The notes: generated by a model not told the origin, from the sequence alone. DNA of 21,484 bases from an uncultured Eubacteriales bacterium (GCA_934718145.1 CAKUZC010000006.1:1-21484), one strand, 5' to 3'. Shown: positions 1-7,737, counted from the stretch's first letter. A program made the numbers and translations.

Positions 1-499
1 CTACAACGACTCTTCCAAAGCTTTTTTGTATAGCATTGTTCGGACGGAAAATGTCTTTTTTGCTGTTCACAATTTCGAATATCTTTTCATAATCGCACAT
101 TACTCCTCCCAAATCCACGGGAATTATTGCTTTTGTACGAGAAGTAATTGCATCTTTTAGCTTTTCATAATCCATTTCAAAAGAATTTTTCGCAGTATCA
201 ACCAATACCGGAGTAGCCCCGATATGGCAAATAACACTGCATGAAGCTGTATAAGTGTAGGCGCTCGTAATAACCTCATCTCCCGGACCGATTCCAAGAA
301 TCCTTAAAGTCATTTCAAGACACGCTGTGGCTGAATTGAGAGCTGCCGCTCCATCTGCAGAACAATATTTTTTTATTTCTTTCTCAAACAATTTTGTTTT
401 AGGCCCTGTTGTAATCCACCCTGAGCGCAGAGCTTCATTTACTGCTGCAATGTCTTCTTCAGAAATGTCTGGAGGTGAAAATTTGATAATATGTTTCAA
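1..499 (-). CDS. DegT/DnrJ/EryC1/StrS-family sugar aminotransferase, N-terminal part (runs off left edge)
   Basis: PLP-dependent aminotransferase of the DegT/DnrJ/EryC1/StrS family, which aminates nucleotide-linked keto sugars for surface glycans. About 166 residues are visible, and the frame stays open to base 1. The start chosen is TTG at 499-497, because AAGGGG lies 9 bases upstream and the protein then opens with the family-typical KFSPPDISEEDIAAVNEAL and SGWITTGP. Further family signatures are LNSATACLEMTLRILGIGPG, DEVITSAYTYTAS, GATPVLVD and KAIIPVDLGG. The PLP-binding lysine and the rest of the fold would lie beyond the window. The gene begins 13 bases after the sugar transferase stop, so the two are almost certainly co-transcribed. 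That pairing resembles PglC/PglE-type bacillosamine pathways, but substrate cannot be told from this fragment. Confidence 0.88.
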   Translation of the reverse strand, partial: MKHIIKFSPPDISEEDIAAVNEALRSGWITTGPKTKLFEKEIKKYCSADGAAALNSATACLEMTLRILGIGPGDEVITSAYTYTASCSVICHIGATPVLVDTAKNSFEMDYEKLKDAITSRTKAIIPVDLGGVMCDYEKIFEIVNSKKDIFRPNNAIQKSFGRVVV

Positions 500-512
500 T
501 TTGAAAATCCCC

Positions 513-1166
513 TTATTTTTTTATTACAGCCAAAACTGTTTTTATCATTAACTTTATGTCATACCAAAAATTAAAATTCTTAATATACTCAAGATTGTAT
601 TTCATTTTTTCAGGGAGAATTTCTTTTATATAGACTTCATCCGGATTTTTTGCACCCTCGAGTAATTTTGATTCATCTTTGTACATAATGCTTGTTAAAG
701 ACGTAACTCCGGCAGGGAGTAGAAGCGTAGCGTACATTTCAGGTGTGTATTCTTTAACATATTTGGGAACTTCCGGTCTTACACCTACGAAAGATAGTTC
801 TCCCTTTAAAATATTAAACAATTGCGGAATTTCATCTATTCTGAATTTTCTGAGCCATTTTCCGCACTTCGTTATACGTGAATCCTCTCCGGTGGTAACT
901 TGAGAACCCAAAGATTCTGCATTTTCTACCATAGTTCTGAACTTAAACACTTTAAATATTTTTCCACCTTGAGTGACTCTGTCTTGAAAAAATAAAGCTT
1001 TTCCGGGTGAATCCAGCTTTATTACAATCCAAACTGCAATTAATAGTGGAAATAAAATTATTATCATTAAAATTGATGCGATTATGTCGAAAACTCTTTT
1101 AAAAATTAAAGCTGATTTCCTTTTTTTTACAATATCATAGTATTTTTTAACTTCTTCATTTTTCAT
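513..1166 (-). CDS. Bacterial sugar transferase (polyprenyl-phosphate glycosyl-1-phosphate transferase, PglC-like)
   Basis: Monotopic phosphoglycosyl transferase that moves a sugar phosphate from a UDP-sugar onto undecaprenyl phosphate, the first membrane step of many capsule, O-antigen or glycoprotein pathways. Visible are KRVFDIIAS followed by a hydrophobic re-entrant segment (about residues 22-50), FFQDRVTQGGKIFKVFKFRTM, RKFRIDEIPQLFNILKGE with the catalytic Asp-Glu, and SFVGVRPEVP (usually VGPRP or VGTRP). Length (217 aa) fits the short PglC class. The ATG at 1166 has only a weak GGAA upstream. The frame stays open upstream to a TGA at 1206-1208 and would add ISWDELPEY, which looks like the normal N-terminus of Clostridial homologues, with a possible ATT start at 1199 behind AGGA. 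It is followed directly by the aminotransferase, so this is one operon reading left out of the window. Confidence 0.9.
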   Translation of the reverse strand: MKNEEVKKYYDIVKKRKSALIFKRVFDIIASILMIIILFPLLIAVWIVIKLDSPGKALFFQDRVTQGGKIFKVFKFRTMVENAESLGSQVTTGEDSRITKCGKWLRKFRIDEIPQLFNILKGELSFVGVRPEVPKYVKEYTPEMYATLLLPAGVTSLTSIMYKDESKLLEGAKNPDEVYIKEILPEKMKYNLEYIKNFNFWYDIKLMIKTVLAVIKK

Positions 1167-1440
1167 GTATTCCGGTAATTCATCCCAAGATATTAAAATT
1201 TCAAATCACATCCTATATTTTTTAAATCTGATATATTCTAATTTCACAATTCAATTATATTCCAAAAAATTGCTGTTTTCAATAAGATAAACGCGATAAA
1301 ACAGTAGGGACAGGCTTTATTTTTTTCGGAATTCCAAAATAATACTTATTAATTAAAATAAAGCAATAAATATAGTATATATTTACAAATAAGGGAATAA
1401 TAAGTTAAGAAATGAAGTGAAAATCAGAGGTGATGTTTAA

Positions 1441-2118
1441 GTGTCGGTAGCATTTGTCAGAACTATAATTTTATACCTGATAATAATATTTTCCATGAAA
1501 ATGATGGGCAAACGTCAAATAAGCGATTTACAAACTTCAGAATTGGTAATTACAATAATGATTTCAAATATTGCGGCGATTCCCATGGAGGACAGCGCCC
1601 AGCCGTTGCTTGGAAGTCTTATACCAATAGCAGTTTTGATTTGTTGTGAAATATTTGTCTCTTATATGATGATGAAAAATTCAAAAATAAGGCAGCTTAT
1701 TTGCGGTAAACCCGTGATAGTTATCAGCGAGGGAAAAATTCAACAAGAAGCTCTTAAATATTTAAGATTAAGTACAGAAGATTTATTTGAACAACTTCGT
1801 CAGTCAGATATATTTAGTCTTGAGGATGTATGGTTTGCAATAATGGAAACAAATGGAAATTTAAGTGTGTTGAAAAGGTCGGGAAAACAGCCTCCCGATG
1901 CCGAAACTCTTGGAGTCGACGCGCCAAGAGAAAAATTTGATGCAGTAGTTGTAAGCGATGGAATAATATCGGAATTTTCCTTGTCTGTTTGTGGTCTGAA
2001 TAAAAATTGGCTTGAAAAAACTCTCAAATCAGAAAAAGTAAGGCTAAAAGATATATTTATGATGACTGCAAATACATCGAAAGAATTCAGTATTATAAAA
2101 AAGGAGATTGAAACATGA
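1441..2118 (+). CDS. DUF421 (YetF/YcaP-like) membrane protein
   Basis: Member of the DUF421/YetF family (225 aa), a membrane protein of unsettled biochemical role often tied to spore or envelope functions in Firmicutes. The first 80 residues are strongly hydrophobic and hold about three membrane segments, including the family-typical KMMGKRQISDLQTSELVITI block. The soluble C-terminal domain contains GKPVIVISEGKI, LRQSDIFSLEDVWFAIMETN and NGNLSVLKR, all characteristic of this family. The start is GTG at 1441, preceded by AGAGGTGA 8 bases upstream. The stop overlaps the next gene's ATG (ATGA), so the two are translationally coupled. The upstream region is shared with the divergent glycan operon, and I see no clear -35/-10 pair there. 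Confidence 0.9.
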   Translation: MSVAFVRTIILYLIIIFSMKMMGKRQISDLQTSELVITIMISNIAAIPMEDSAQPLLGSLIPIAVLICCEIFVSYMMMKNSKIRQLICGKPVIVISEGKIQQEALKYLRLSTEDLFEQLRQSDIFSLEDVWFAIMETNGNLSVLKRSGKQPPDAETLGVDAPREKFDAVVVSDGIISEFSLSVCGLNKNWLEKTLKSEKVRLKDIFMMTANTSKEFSIIKKEIET

Positions 2119-2504
2119 AAAAAGTTTCTTGGGCGGGAATATTAGCTTTGGTTTCGGTGGGAATATGTATAGTTTGCCTGATATATGTTGTTAAAGCCTC
2201 TGATAAAGCAAAAGAATATGTTGAAGAAATTCAAATGGCGGTTACAAAACTCGACTATGAATATGCAAAGTTAAAAGCACAAGAGCTTGATGAATTTTGG
2301 GAAGAGAAACATACCGTACTTTCTATGATTGTTCATCACAAAAATTTGGAAGAGATAGAAGAATCAGTTGAACTTATAAAAACTTCCCTTGAAAACATAA
2401 ATGAAGACAATTGTATTGACTGCGAAATGGAAAATACAAGAGCATTATCTAGGATTAAAAATTTGAGAGATGTGGAGTTGCCGTCCGTATCGAATATATT
2501 TTGA
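2115..2504 (+). CDS. DUF4363 family protein, coupled to the DUF421 gene
   Basis: Small protein (129 aa) with one N-terminal membrane anchor (about residues 5-27, GILALVSVGICIVCLIYVV) and an extracytoplasmic, mostly helical, acidic domain. The arrangement, with KLKAQELDEFWEEKHTVLSM in the middle and a helix ending near LRDVELPSVSNIF, fits DUF4363, which usually sits directly after DUF421 genes in Clostridia. The ATG at 2115 overlaps the preceding stop by four bases, giving strong coupling and suggesting that the two products work together in the membrane. No enzyme motif is visible. Transcription probably stops at the hairpin at 2541-2570. Confidence 0.82.
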   Translation: MKKVSWAGILALVSVGICIVCLIYVVKASDKAKEYVEEIQMAVTKLDYEYAKLKAQELDEFWEEKHTVLSMIVHHKNLEEIEESVELIKTSLENINEDNCIDCEMENTRALSRIKNLRDVELPSVSNIF

Positions 2505-2540
2505 GAAGTTTTAGAAATTTGATTTTTTTGAACAAATAAA

Positions 2541-2570
2541 AGCCCGCCGATGCTTTGGCGGGTTGCTGTT
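2541..2570. terminator. Bidirectional intrinsic terminator
   Basis: A GC-rich stem CCCGCC (2543-2548) / GGCGGG (2557-2562) with an 8-base loop sits between the convergent DUF4363 and STAS genes. Read on the minus strand it is followed by CTTTTATTTG; on the plus strand the U-tract is weaker (TTGCTGTT). It plausibly ends both transcription units. Confidence 0.8.
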
Positions 2571-2597
2571 AATTATACATTTTGAATTATAATATTA

Positions 2598-2918
2598 TTA
2601 ATTGTCTTCGGCAGGATTTATGGTTAAAAAATCGGTAAAACCGGTCATGTCAAATACTTCCATGACATCAGGTTTGACATTAATGACAACCATTTTTGCG
2701 TTTTCCAGAGCATTTATCCTTTTCTGAGCATAAAGAATTGTTCTTAAGCCGGCACTGCTCAGATATTCTACGCCGGAAAAATCCAAGACCAAATCCTTTT
2801 CTCCTTCTTCAAAGCCTTTATCTAAGGTAACTTGTAAGTCAGGAGCTGTCTGAGTGTCAACTCTTCCCGAAATATGGTAAATTGCTTTTCCTTCATTAAT
2901 TTCTTTGCTGATTTCCAT
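2598..2918 (-). CDS. STAS-domain anti-sigma factor antagonist (RsbV/SpoIIAA-like)
   Basis: A 106-residue single STAS domain protein. Such proteins bind an RsbW/SpoIIAB-type anti-sigma kinase and free its sigma factor; the kinase inactivates them by serine phosphorylation. The diagnostic segment is LVLDFSGVEYLSSAGLRTIL (about residues 43-62). By alignment with SpoIIAA Ser58, the phosphorylated residue should be Ser55. Start ATG at 2918 has a strong GGAGGT about 9 bases upstream. It lies 24 bases after the kinase gene and is co-transcribed with it. No sigma factor gene is adjacent, unlike rsbV-rsbW-sigB or spoIIA operons, so the regulated target is unknown from this window. Confidence 0.92.
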   Translation of the reverse strand: MEISKEINEGKAIYHISGRVDTQTAPDLQVTLDKGFEEGEKDLVLDFSGVEYLSSAGLRTILYAQKRINALENAKMVVINVKPDVMEVFDMTGFTDFLTINPAEDN

Positions 2919-2942
2919 CTCAAAATACCTCCTATTTAAAAA

Positions 2943-3359
2943 CTATTTTGTCTTTTTGATTATCGTTAAATTATTTTTTCCGCTCAGATATACATACTCA
3001 ACACGATCCATAAGCTTGTTTACTATAAATATACCCAAACCACCGATTTTTCTGTTTTCGATTTTTTCTTTAGTATTTGGGGCCAGTACTGAAGTGGGAT
3101 CAAACGGAATGCCTTCATCTGTGAATTTTATTTTTAAAATTCCGTTACTGGGGATATATATAATATTTATCTTTACATATCCCAAAGAATTTGGATAAGC
3201 GTAATTGGAAATGTTAACAAAGATTTCTTCGCTTGCAATAATTATGTGATTTATTATCTTATTTGGAATTTCTAATTTTTTCATAAAATCACGCAAGCAG
3301 TCATGTAGAAGATGCCAATCGGCAACTTTAGCGGATATGATTAAATTTTTTTCTTTCAC
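2943..3359 (-). CDS. RsbW-like anti-sigma factor serine kinase (GHKL ATPase)
   Basis: Anti-sigma regulatory kinase of the RsbW/SpoIIAB type (about 138 aa). It carries the GHKL ATP-binding elements in order: an N box ASEEIFVNISNYAY, a G1 box with FTDEGIPFDP, and a G2 box GGLGIFIV. It should phosphorylate the STAS protein encoded next. The start is set at GTG 3359, preceded by AAAGGCGG at 8 bases. The frame extends to an ATG at 3407, but that codon lies inside the predicted promoter (its -10 is at 3396-3401) and has no ribosome site, so it is rejected. The gene sits downstream of alr but has its own promoter. Which sigma factor or other partner it controls cannot be seen. Confidence 0.9.
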   Translation of the reverse strand: MKEKNLIISAKVADWHLLHDCLRDFMKKLEIPNKIINHIIIASEEIFVNISNYAYPNSLGYVKINIIYIPSNGILKIKFTDEGIPFDPTSVLAPNTKEKIENRKIGGLGIFIVNKLMDRVEYVYLSGKNNLTIIKKTK

Positions 3360-3395
3360 AAACCATTCCGCCTTTCTCCAATTACTATAATTAAT

Positions 3396-3424
3396 ATTAT
3401 ATAGCATTTGTTATCATAATTCAA
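3396..3424 (-). promoter_or_regulatory. SigA-type promoter of the anti-sigma kinase/antagonist pair
   Basis: On the minus strand, TTGAAT (3424-3419) and TATAAT (3401-3396) are separated by exactly 17 bases. Transcription would begin near 3389, about 30 bases before the GTG start at 3359. This also shows that the upstream in-frame ATG at 3407 cannot be the start. Confidence 0.75.
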
Positions 3425-3461
3425 TACTTTAATTGATTTTTTTGTTAAAATATTTAATTAG

Positions 3462-3478
3462 AATGTGAATTTCACATT
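3462..3478. repeat. Perfect inverted repeat between alr and the anti-sigma pair
   Basis: AATGTGAA-T-TTCACATT is a 17-base palindrome lying upstream of the anti-sigma promoter and downstream of alr. It could be an operator, or a weak hairpin ending the alr transcript; its stem has little GC and the tail on the alr strand is not U-rich. Confidence 0.35.
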
Positions 3479-3586
3479 TTTGAACATTTTCCACAATATT
3501 TTCAACATTTTAGCGTAAGCAATTCCGACAATGCTCGTTTTTAAATTATTATTTATGTATTTAAGATACACTTTGGCTATTTATTG

Positions 3587-4771
3587 CTATAAATAACTCA
3601 CTTTCCCCACTATTTCTCCATTTTTAAAGTAAATTCGAGGTACACGTTTCCCTATAAGGCATACAATTTCGTAATTTATGGTATTTATCCGCTGTGCCAG
3701 TTCATCCACTGAAAGGAATTCATTTTCAGACGTTCCGAAAACAGTAACCTCGTCTCCTTCTTCCACATCGGGAATTTTTGTTACGTCAAGCATAAGTTGG
3801 TCCATGCATACTCTCCCGACGACAGGGACACGTTTTTTGCGTACAATCATTTGAGCATTATTTGAAAAGCGAAGCGAATATCCGTCTGCGTAACCAATAG
3901 AGACAGAAGCTATTTTCATTTCGTGTTTTGACTTAAAAGTTCGACCGTAACTTATACTTACACCGGCAGGTATTGTTTTGACTTGCGAAACAACCGTTTT
4001 AAGCTGCATTACCGGTTTTAAATCTATTTTGTTTCTTACTTCTTCTGAAGGGTATAATCCATAGAGTATTACACCGGCTCTTACCATATCGAGATGCATA
4101 TCCGGAAAACTTATTATTCCACCACTGTTGCAACAATGTTTTATAGGAATTTCAATTCCTTTTTCTTCAAGACTTTTAATTATAGATTTAAAATTTTCAA
4201 ATTGCATGACTGTATAATCGTGATTGTTTGATATATCGTCTGCAACGGAAAAATGTGTAAAAATCCCTTCAAATTCCAATTCCGGTATGTTGTTTTTTAT
4301 GTCCTCAATTTCTGAAACTGATTTTTTTATGTCTTCTTCAGTTTGACTGAAAAAACCTATCCTACTCATGCCGGTATCTATTTTTAAATGAATTTTAAGT
4401 TTAAGATTTGATTTTCTGCATCTTTTGCAAAGCTCAAGTGCATATTCATGAGAAAAAACTGCTTGAGAAATTTCATATTTATATAGAAATTCTGCCATAT
4501 CCGGGTCTGTGTATCCAAAAATCAGAATAGGCTTCTTAGCTCCGTTTTTTCTAAGCTGTATTGCTTCATCTATATTTGAAACACCATACCAGTCTGCGCC
4601 TAATTTTTCATATTCCTTGACTAAAAATCCTGCTCCATGGCCGTAAGCATCAGCTTTTAGGACACATAAAAGCTTTGTGTTTTTTGACAATTTGCTTTTT
4701 ATGCTGTTAAAATTATACTCAAGAGCATTTAAATCTATTTCTGCCCAACTGCGTTTTGAAAAATTTTCCAA
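3587..4771 (-). CDS. alr: Alanine racemase
   Basis: PLP enzyme interconverting L- and D-alanine for peptidoglycan. Numbering below counts from the upstream TTG at 4786. The PLP-lysine motif VLKADAYGHG (Lys44), the substrate-binding KIDTGMSRIGF region, the HCCNSGG segment, the second catalytic base in SISYGRTF (Tyr280), SIGYADGY and the VCMDQ loop are all intact, so it should be active. The frame opens at a TTG (4786) without a ribosome site. A second TTG at 4771, with GGAG 9 bases upstream, gives the normal beginning ENFSKRSWAEIDLNALEYN and about 394 residues, and is chosen here. It lies upstream of the anti-sigma pair, which recalls the alr-rsb neighbourhood of Bacillus, but the pair has a separate promoter. 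Confidence 0.96.
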   Translation of the reverse strand: MENFSKRSWAEIDLNALEYNFNSIKSKLSKNTKLLCVLKADAYGHGAGFLVKEYEKLGADWYGVSNIDEAIQLRKNGAKKPILIFGYTDPDMAEFLYKYEISQAVFSHEYALELCKRCRKSNLKLKIHLKIDTGMSRIGFFSQTEEDIKKSVSEIEDIKNNIPELEFEGIFTHFSVADDISNNHDYTVMQFENFKSIIKSLEEKGIEIPIKHCCNSGGIISFPDMHLDMVRAGVILYGLYPSEEVRNKIDLKPVMQLKTVVSQVKTIPAGVSISYGRTFKSKHEMKIASVSIGYADGYSLRFSNNAQMIVRKKRVPVVGRVCMDQLMLDVTKIPDVEEGDEVTVFGTSENEFLSVDELAQRINTINYEIVCLIGKRVPRIYFKNGEIVGKVSYL

Positions 4772-4956
4772 TTTAAAAATCTCCAATCTTTAATATAGTA
4801 CATTTTATGTTATATCACATTTGTGCCGATGTTAAAATAATATTTGTGAGATTAGTTTTATAAAACCAAAAATACAAAATAAAAAATTTATTTTTGAAAT
4901 CAATCATAAAATATTTTTCATAACTTTTAAGTTAAATTAGGTAAAAAGGATTAATT

Positions 4957-5928
4957 ATGAATATAGGAAACGTTAAAATAAATGGAATTGCCGCACTTGC
5001 TCCCATGGCAGGTGTTACTGATAAAGCTTTCAGAGAAGTCTGTGCGCTTTGTGGAGCGGCTTATTTTACAAGTGAAATGATAAGCACTAAAGGTCTGATT
5101 TACAACAGCAAAAAAACTTTTGAGCTTATGGACCGTTCAAAATATGATAATCCATTTGCTATACAGTTATTTGGAAACACTCCTTCAGATTTTGCTCAAG
5201 CAATTGATATTATTGCGGAAAATGGCCTTTTACCGGACATTATAGACATAAATATGGGATGTCCGGCTACAAAGATAGTTAAAGAGAATTCAGGCTCAGC
5301 TTTGATGAAAAACCCCGATTTGTGTGGTGAAATCGTAAGAGCGAGTAAATCTGTTTCCCCGATTCCGGTGACCGTAAAAATCCGTTCGGGATGGAATAGC
5401 AAAACAGTTAATGCTGTAGAAGTTGCTAAAATATGTGAACTTGCCGGAGCAGATGCAATAACCGTACATGGAAGAACAAAGGAACAAGGATATTCCGGTA
5501 AAAGCGATTTGGAAATTATAAAACAAGTTAAGGAAAGTATAAAAATCCCCGTTATAGGAAACGGAGATGTAGTAGATTTAGCTTCGGCAAGGCAATTAAT
5601 TGAATTTACTAAGTGCGATATGGTTGCGGTAGGAAGGGCGTCAATGGGCAATCCTTGGATTTTTTCAGAAATAAATAAAGGAATTTTTGAAAATCAAAAA
5701 TGGGTTGAACCTTCAATCAATGAAAAAATCGAAATAATAAAAATACACATTCAGAAAATTTGTATGTACAAGGGTCAAGAGAGGGGTATTAAAGAAGCCA
5801 GAAAACATATTGCCTCATATATTAAAGATATTCCAAACGCAGCAAATTATAGAAAAATTGCATTTCAAGCGGAAAGTATAAAAGAAATTTTTAATTTATG
5901 TGAAAAAATAGCCGAAAGCTCAATATAA
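4957..5928 (+). CDS. dusB: tRNA-dihydrouridine synthase (DusB type)
   Basis: FMN enzyme reducing specific uridines of tRNA to dihydrouridine. The 323-residue protein shows the N-terminal LAPMAGVTDKAFREV, FAIQLFGNTP, the catalytic cysteine in DINMGCPATKIVKENSGSAL (Cys102), the TVKIRSGW and TVHGRTKEQGYSG stretches for FMN/tRNA contact, and IPVIGNGDV with VGRASMGNPWIF. Length and motifs match the DusB/NifR3 group. The start ATG is preceded by AAAAGGA 6 bases away. It is a single gene on the plus strand whose stop lies 24 bases from the convergent hisS stop; no hairpin is visible between them. Confidence 0.95.
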   Translation: MNIGNVKINGIAALAPMAGVTDKAFREVCALCGAAYFTSEMISTKGLIYNSKKTFELMDRSKYDNPFAIQLFGNTPSDFAQAIDIIAENGLLPDIIDINMGCPATKIVKENSGSALMKNPDLCGEIVRASKSVSPIPVTVKIRSGWNSKTVNAVEVAKICELAGADAITVHGRTKEQGYSGKSDLEIIKQVKESIKIPVIGNGDVVDLASARQLIEFTKCDMVAVGRASMGNPWIFSEINKGIFENQKWVEPSINEKIEIIKIHIQKICMYKGQERGIKEARKHIASYIKDIPNAANYRKIAFQAESIKEIFNLCEKIAESSI

Positions 5929-5952
5929 AATTATATTTGGTTTTATCAGAAG

Positions 5953-7239
5953 TTAAATACCATAGTTTTTAAACTGTATATCCAGAAAATTATTTATAAA
6001 GTTTTCATCTAGAAAAATTTCGTATTCTTTAGAATTTTTCATCTCTTTTATCTTTGCTTTTCCGGATTGGATTTCTTCATCTCCGATTACTAAAGTATAT
6101 CGTGAGTTTATTTTATCTGCGTATTTCATTTGAGATTTTAAGTTTCTATTCATTATATCAGTTTCTGCAAAAATAGATGAACGTCTCAAAACTTCGCAAA
6201 GTTCCAGAGCTTTTGGGACAGCTTTTTCGCCGAGTGGAGCTATATAGATTTCAGGAGAAGAAGGTTTATCGAAAAATGCATTTTGTTTTTTCATAACCAT
6301 AAGGATTCTTTCAATTCCCATTCCAAATCCTATAGCAGGTAATGAAGGACCGCCCAAAATTTCCGACAGACCATCATATCGTCCTCCTCCGCATAAAGTA
6401 AGAGGTGTTCCATCTACATCACATACAAATTCAAAGACCGTTCTTGAATAATAATCTAATCCCCTTACAATTTTCGGATTGATTTTATAGTTTATATTTA
6501 CGCTTTTCAGAAGAGTTTTTAATTTTTCAAAATGAGAAGAACAATTTTCGCAAATGTAATCCAAAATTACAGGAGCTCCTTTGCAAATTTCACCGCATTC
6601 AGGGTTTTTGCAATCAAATATACGCATTGGATTTCTGTAAAGCCTGTCTTTGCATGTTTGACAAAGTTTATTATTGTGTGTTTCAAAATAATTTTTAAGA
6701 GCTTCATTGAATTTTTTTCTGCAAGACGTACATCCTATTGAATTTATTTCTAAACTTATAGAATTAATACCAAGTCTTTTTAAGATTGAGTCTGCTGTGC
6801 ATATTAATTGGACATCTGCGAGAACGTCTGATGCTCCTATAATTTCAAGGCCGAATTGAAAAAATTCTCTGTATCTTCCGGATTGAGGTTTTTCGTACCT
6901 ATAGCATGATGAAACATACATCAATTTTAACGGTAGGGGATTGTTATGAAGTCCGTTTTCCAAAACCGCTCTTAAAACACCGGCAGTACCTTCAGGTCTT
7001 AAAGTAACTGAGCGGTTACCTTTATCATTGAAAGTGTACATTTCTTTTTCCACAACATCTGAAGTATCTCCGACAGAACGTTCAAAAAGTTCCGTATGCT
7101 CTAAAACAGGGGTACGGATGGATTTAAATCCATAGAGCTCTGCTTCTTCTTTCATGATTTTTTCCACTGTTTCCCATTCTTTGCTTTCTTGTGGAAGTAC
7201 ATCTTGCATTCCTCTGATTCTTTTAGTGATAATATTCAA
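5953..7239 (-). CDS. hisS: Histidyl-tRNA synthetase
   Basis: Class II aminoacyl-tRNA synthetase charging tRNA-His. Visible are the N-terminal TKRIRGMQDVLP, RPEGTAGVLRA, motif 2 with YRYEKPQSGRYREFFQFGLE, the histidine-specific GLDYYSRTVFEF, GGGRYDGL, motif 3 GFGMGIERILM and a C-terminal anticodon-binding domain (about the last 100 residues). A four-Cys insert (CTSC, CQTC, then CKNPEC and CENC) is seen as in many Firmicutes enzymes. The frame opens with GTG at 7248, but a TTG at 7239 with AAGGG 8 bases upstream gives a standard N-terminus (about 428 residues) and is preferred. It lies 93 bases after mgsA; a hairpin in the gap suggests partly separate expression. No T-box leader is apparent. 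Confidence 0.96.
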   Translation of the reverse strand: MNIITKRIRGMQDVLPQESKEWETVEKIMKEEAELYGFKSIRTPVLEHTELFERSVGDTSDVVEKEMYTFNDKGNRSVTLRPEGTAGVLRAVLENGLHNNPLPLKLMYVSSCYRYEKPQSGRYREFFQFGLEIIGASDVLADVQLICTADSILKRLGINSISLEINSIGCTSCRKKFNEALKNYFETHNNKLCQTCKDRLYRNPMRIFDCKNPECGEICKGAPVILDYICENCSSHFEKLKTLLKSVNINYKINPKIVRGLDYYSRTVFEFVCDVDGTPLTLCGGGRYDGLSEILGGPSLPAIGFGMGIERILMVMKKQNAFFDKPSSPEIYIAPLGEKAVPKALELCEVLRRSSIFAETDIMNRNLKSQMKYADKINSRYTLVIGDEEIQSGKAKIKEMKNSKEYEIFLDENFINNFLDIQFKNYGI

Positions 7240-7272
7240 GATAAACACCCTTTTCGTTTTATAAAATAAGGA

Positions 7273-7303
7273 CCTCTCTGAACCTATTATAAAATCAGAG
7301 AAG
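7273..7303 (-). terminator. Hairpin between mgsA and hisS (possible weak terminator)
   Basis: TCTCTGA (7275-7281) pairs with TCAGAGA (7295-7301), with a 13-base loop. On the minus strand it is followed by GGTCCTTATTTTAT, a poor U-tract. It may attenuate mgsA transcription. The minus-strand sequence also contains TTGATA and TATAAT 19 bases apart, a marginal hisS promoter. Confidence 0.4.
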
Positions 7304-7332
7304 CCCGTAATATCAATTATGTTGAAATCTGA

Positions 7333-7737
7333 CTAAATCATCGGTCTGCCGATATTTCTCCAGTCAAGATCTCCTCTTTCGAGACCATGGATTAAAACTT
7401 CCGCAGTAGCGATGTTTGTAGCTACCGGAATAGTATGTACGTCACAAAGTCTCAAAAGGTCTTCTTCGGATTTTCCCATAAGTTCGGGGTGTACGGCGTC
7501 ACGGAAAAATATTGCCATGTCAATTTCTCCGCAAGAAATTCTGGAAGATATTTGTTGACAACCTCCCTGAGAACCGCCTAAAAACTTAATTACCCTAAGA
7601 CCGGTTGCTTCAGAAACGAGTTTTCCGGTGGCGGCAGTAGCGCACAGCTTATGTCTGCTGAGAACTCCGCAGTATGCTATACAAAATCTCACCATAAGTT
7701 CTTTTTTTGCGTCTTGAGCAACAAGAGCGATGTTCAT
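7333..7737 (-). CDS. mgsA: Methylglyoxal synthase-fold protein with missing catalytic residues
   Basis: The 134-residue protein aligns without gaps to E. coli methylglyoxal synthase, which turns dihydroxyacetone phosphate into methylglyoxal. Shared stretches are NIALVA, TGKLVSEATGL, EIDMAIFFRD and IPVATNIATAEVL. However, from memory of the E. coli enzyme, its active-site positions His19, Asp71, His98 and Asp101 correspond here to Gln8, Cys60 (GGCQQ instead of GGDQQ), Met87 and Ser90. The phosphate-binding loop is also altered (TAATG for TGTTG; LGG for LSG). The reading is clean, without frameshift, and GGAGG lies 9 bases before ATG, so the gene is expressed but the product probably is not a normal synthase. 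It may be a regulatory MGS-like domain protein. A promoter with 18-base spacing lies at 7835-7864. Confidence 0.85.
   Translation of the reverse strand: MNIALVAQDAKKELMVRFCIAYCGVLSRHKLCATAATGKLVSEATGLRVIKFLGGSQGGCQQISSRISCGEIDMAIFFRDAVHPELMGKSEEDLLRLCDVHTIPVATNIATAEVLIHGLERGDLDWRNIGRPMI

Noticed and set aside
3360..3407. Upstream ATG extension of the anti-sigma kinase
   Set aside because: The ATG overlaps the predicted promoter (-10 at 3396-3401), has no ribosome site, and the GTG at 3359 has a good one.
5196..5651. 151-residue minus-strand frame inside dusB
   Set aside because: Shadow of the well-supported dusB coding strand.
7240..7332. Possible T-box leader of hisS
   Set aside because: The gap is only 93 bases and no specifier loop or T-box motif is visible; only a simple hairpin is present.
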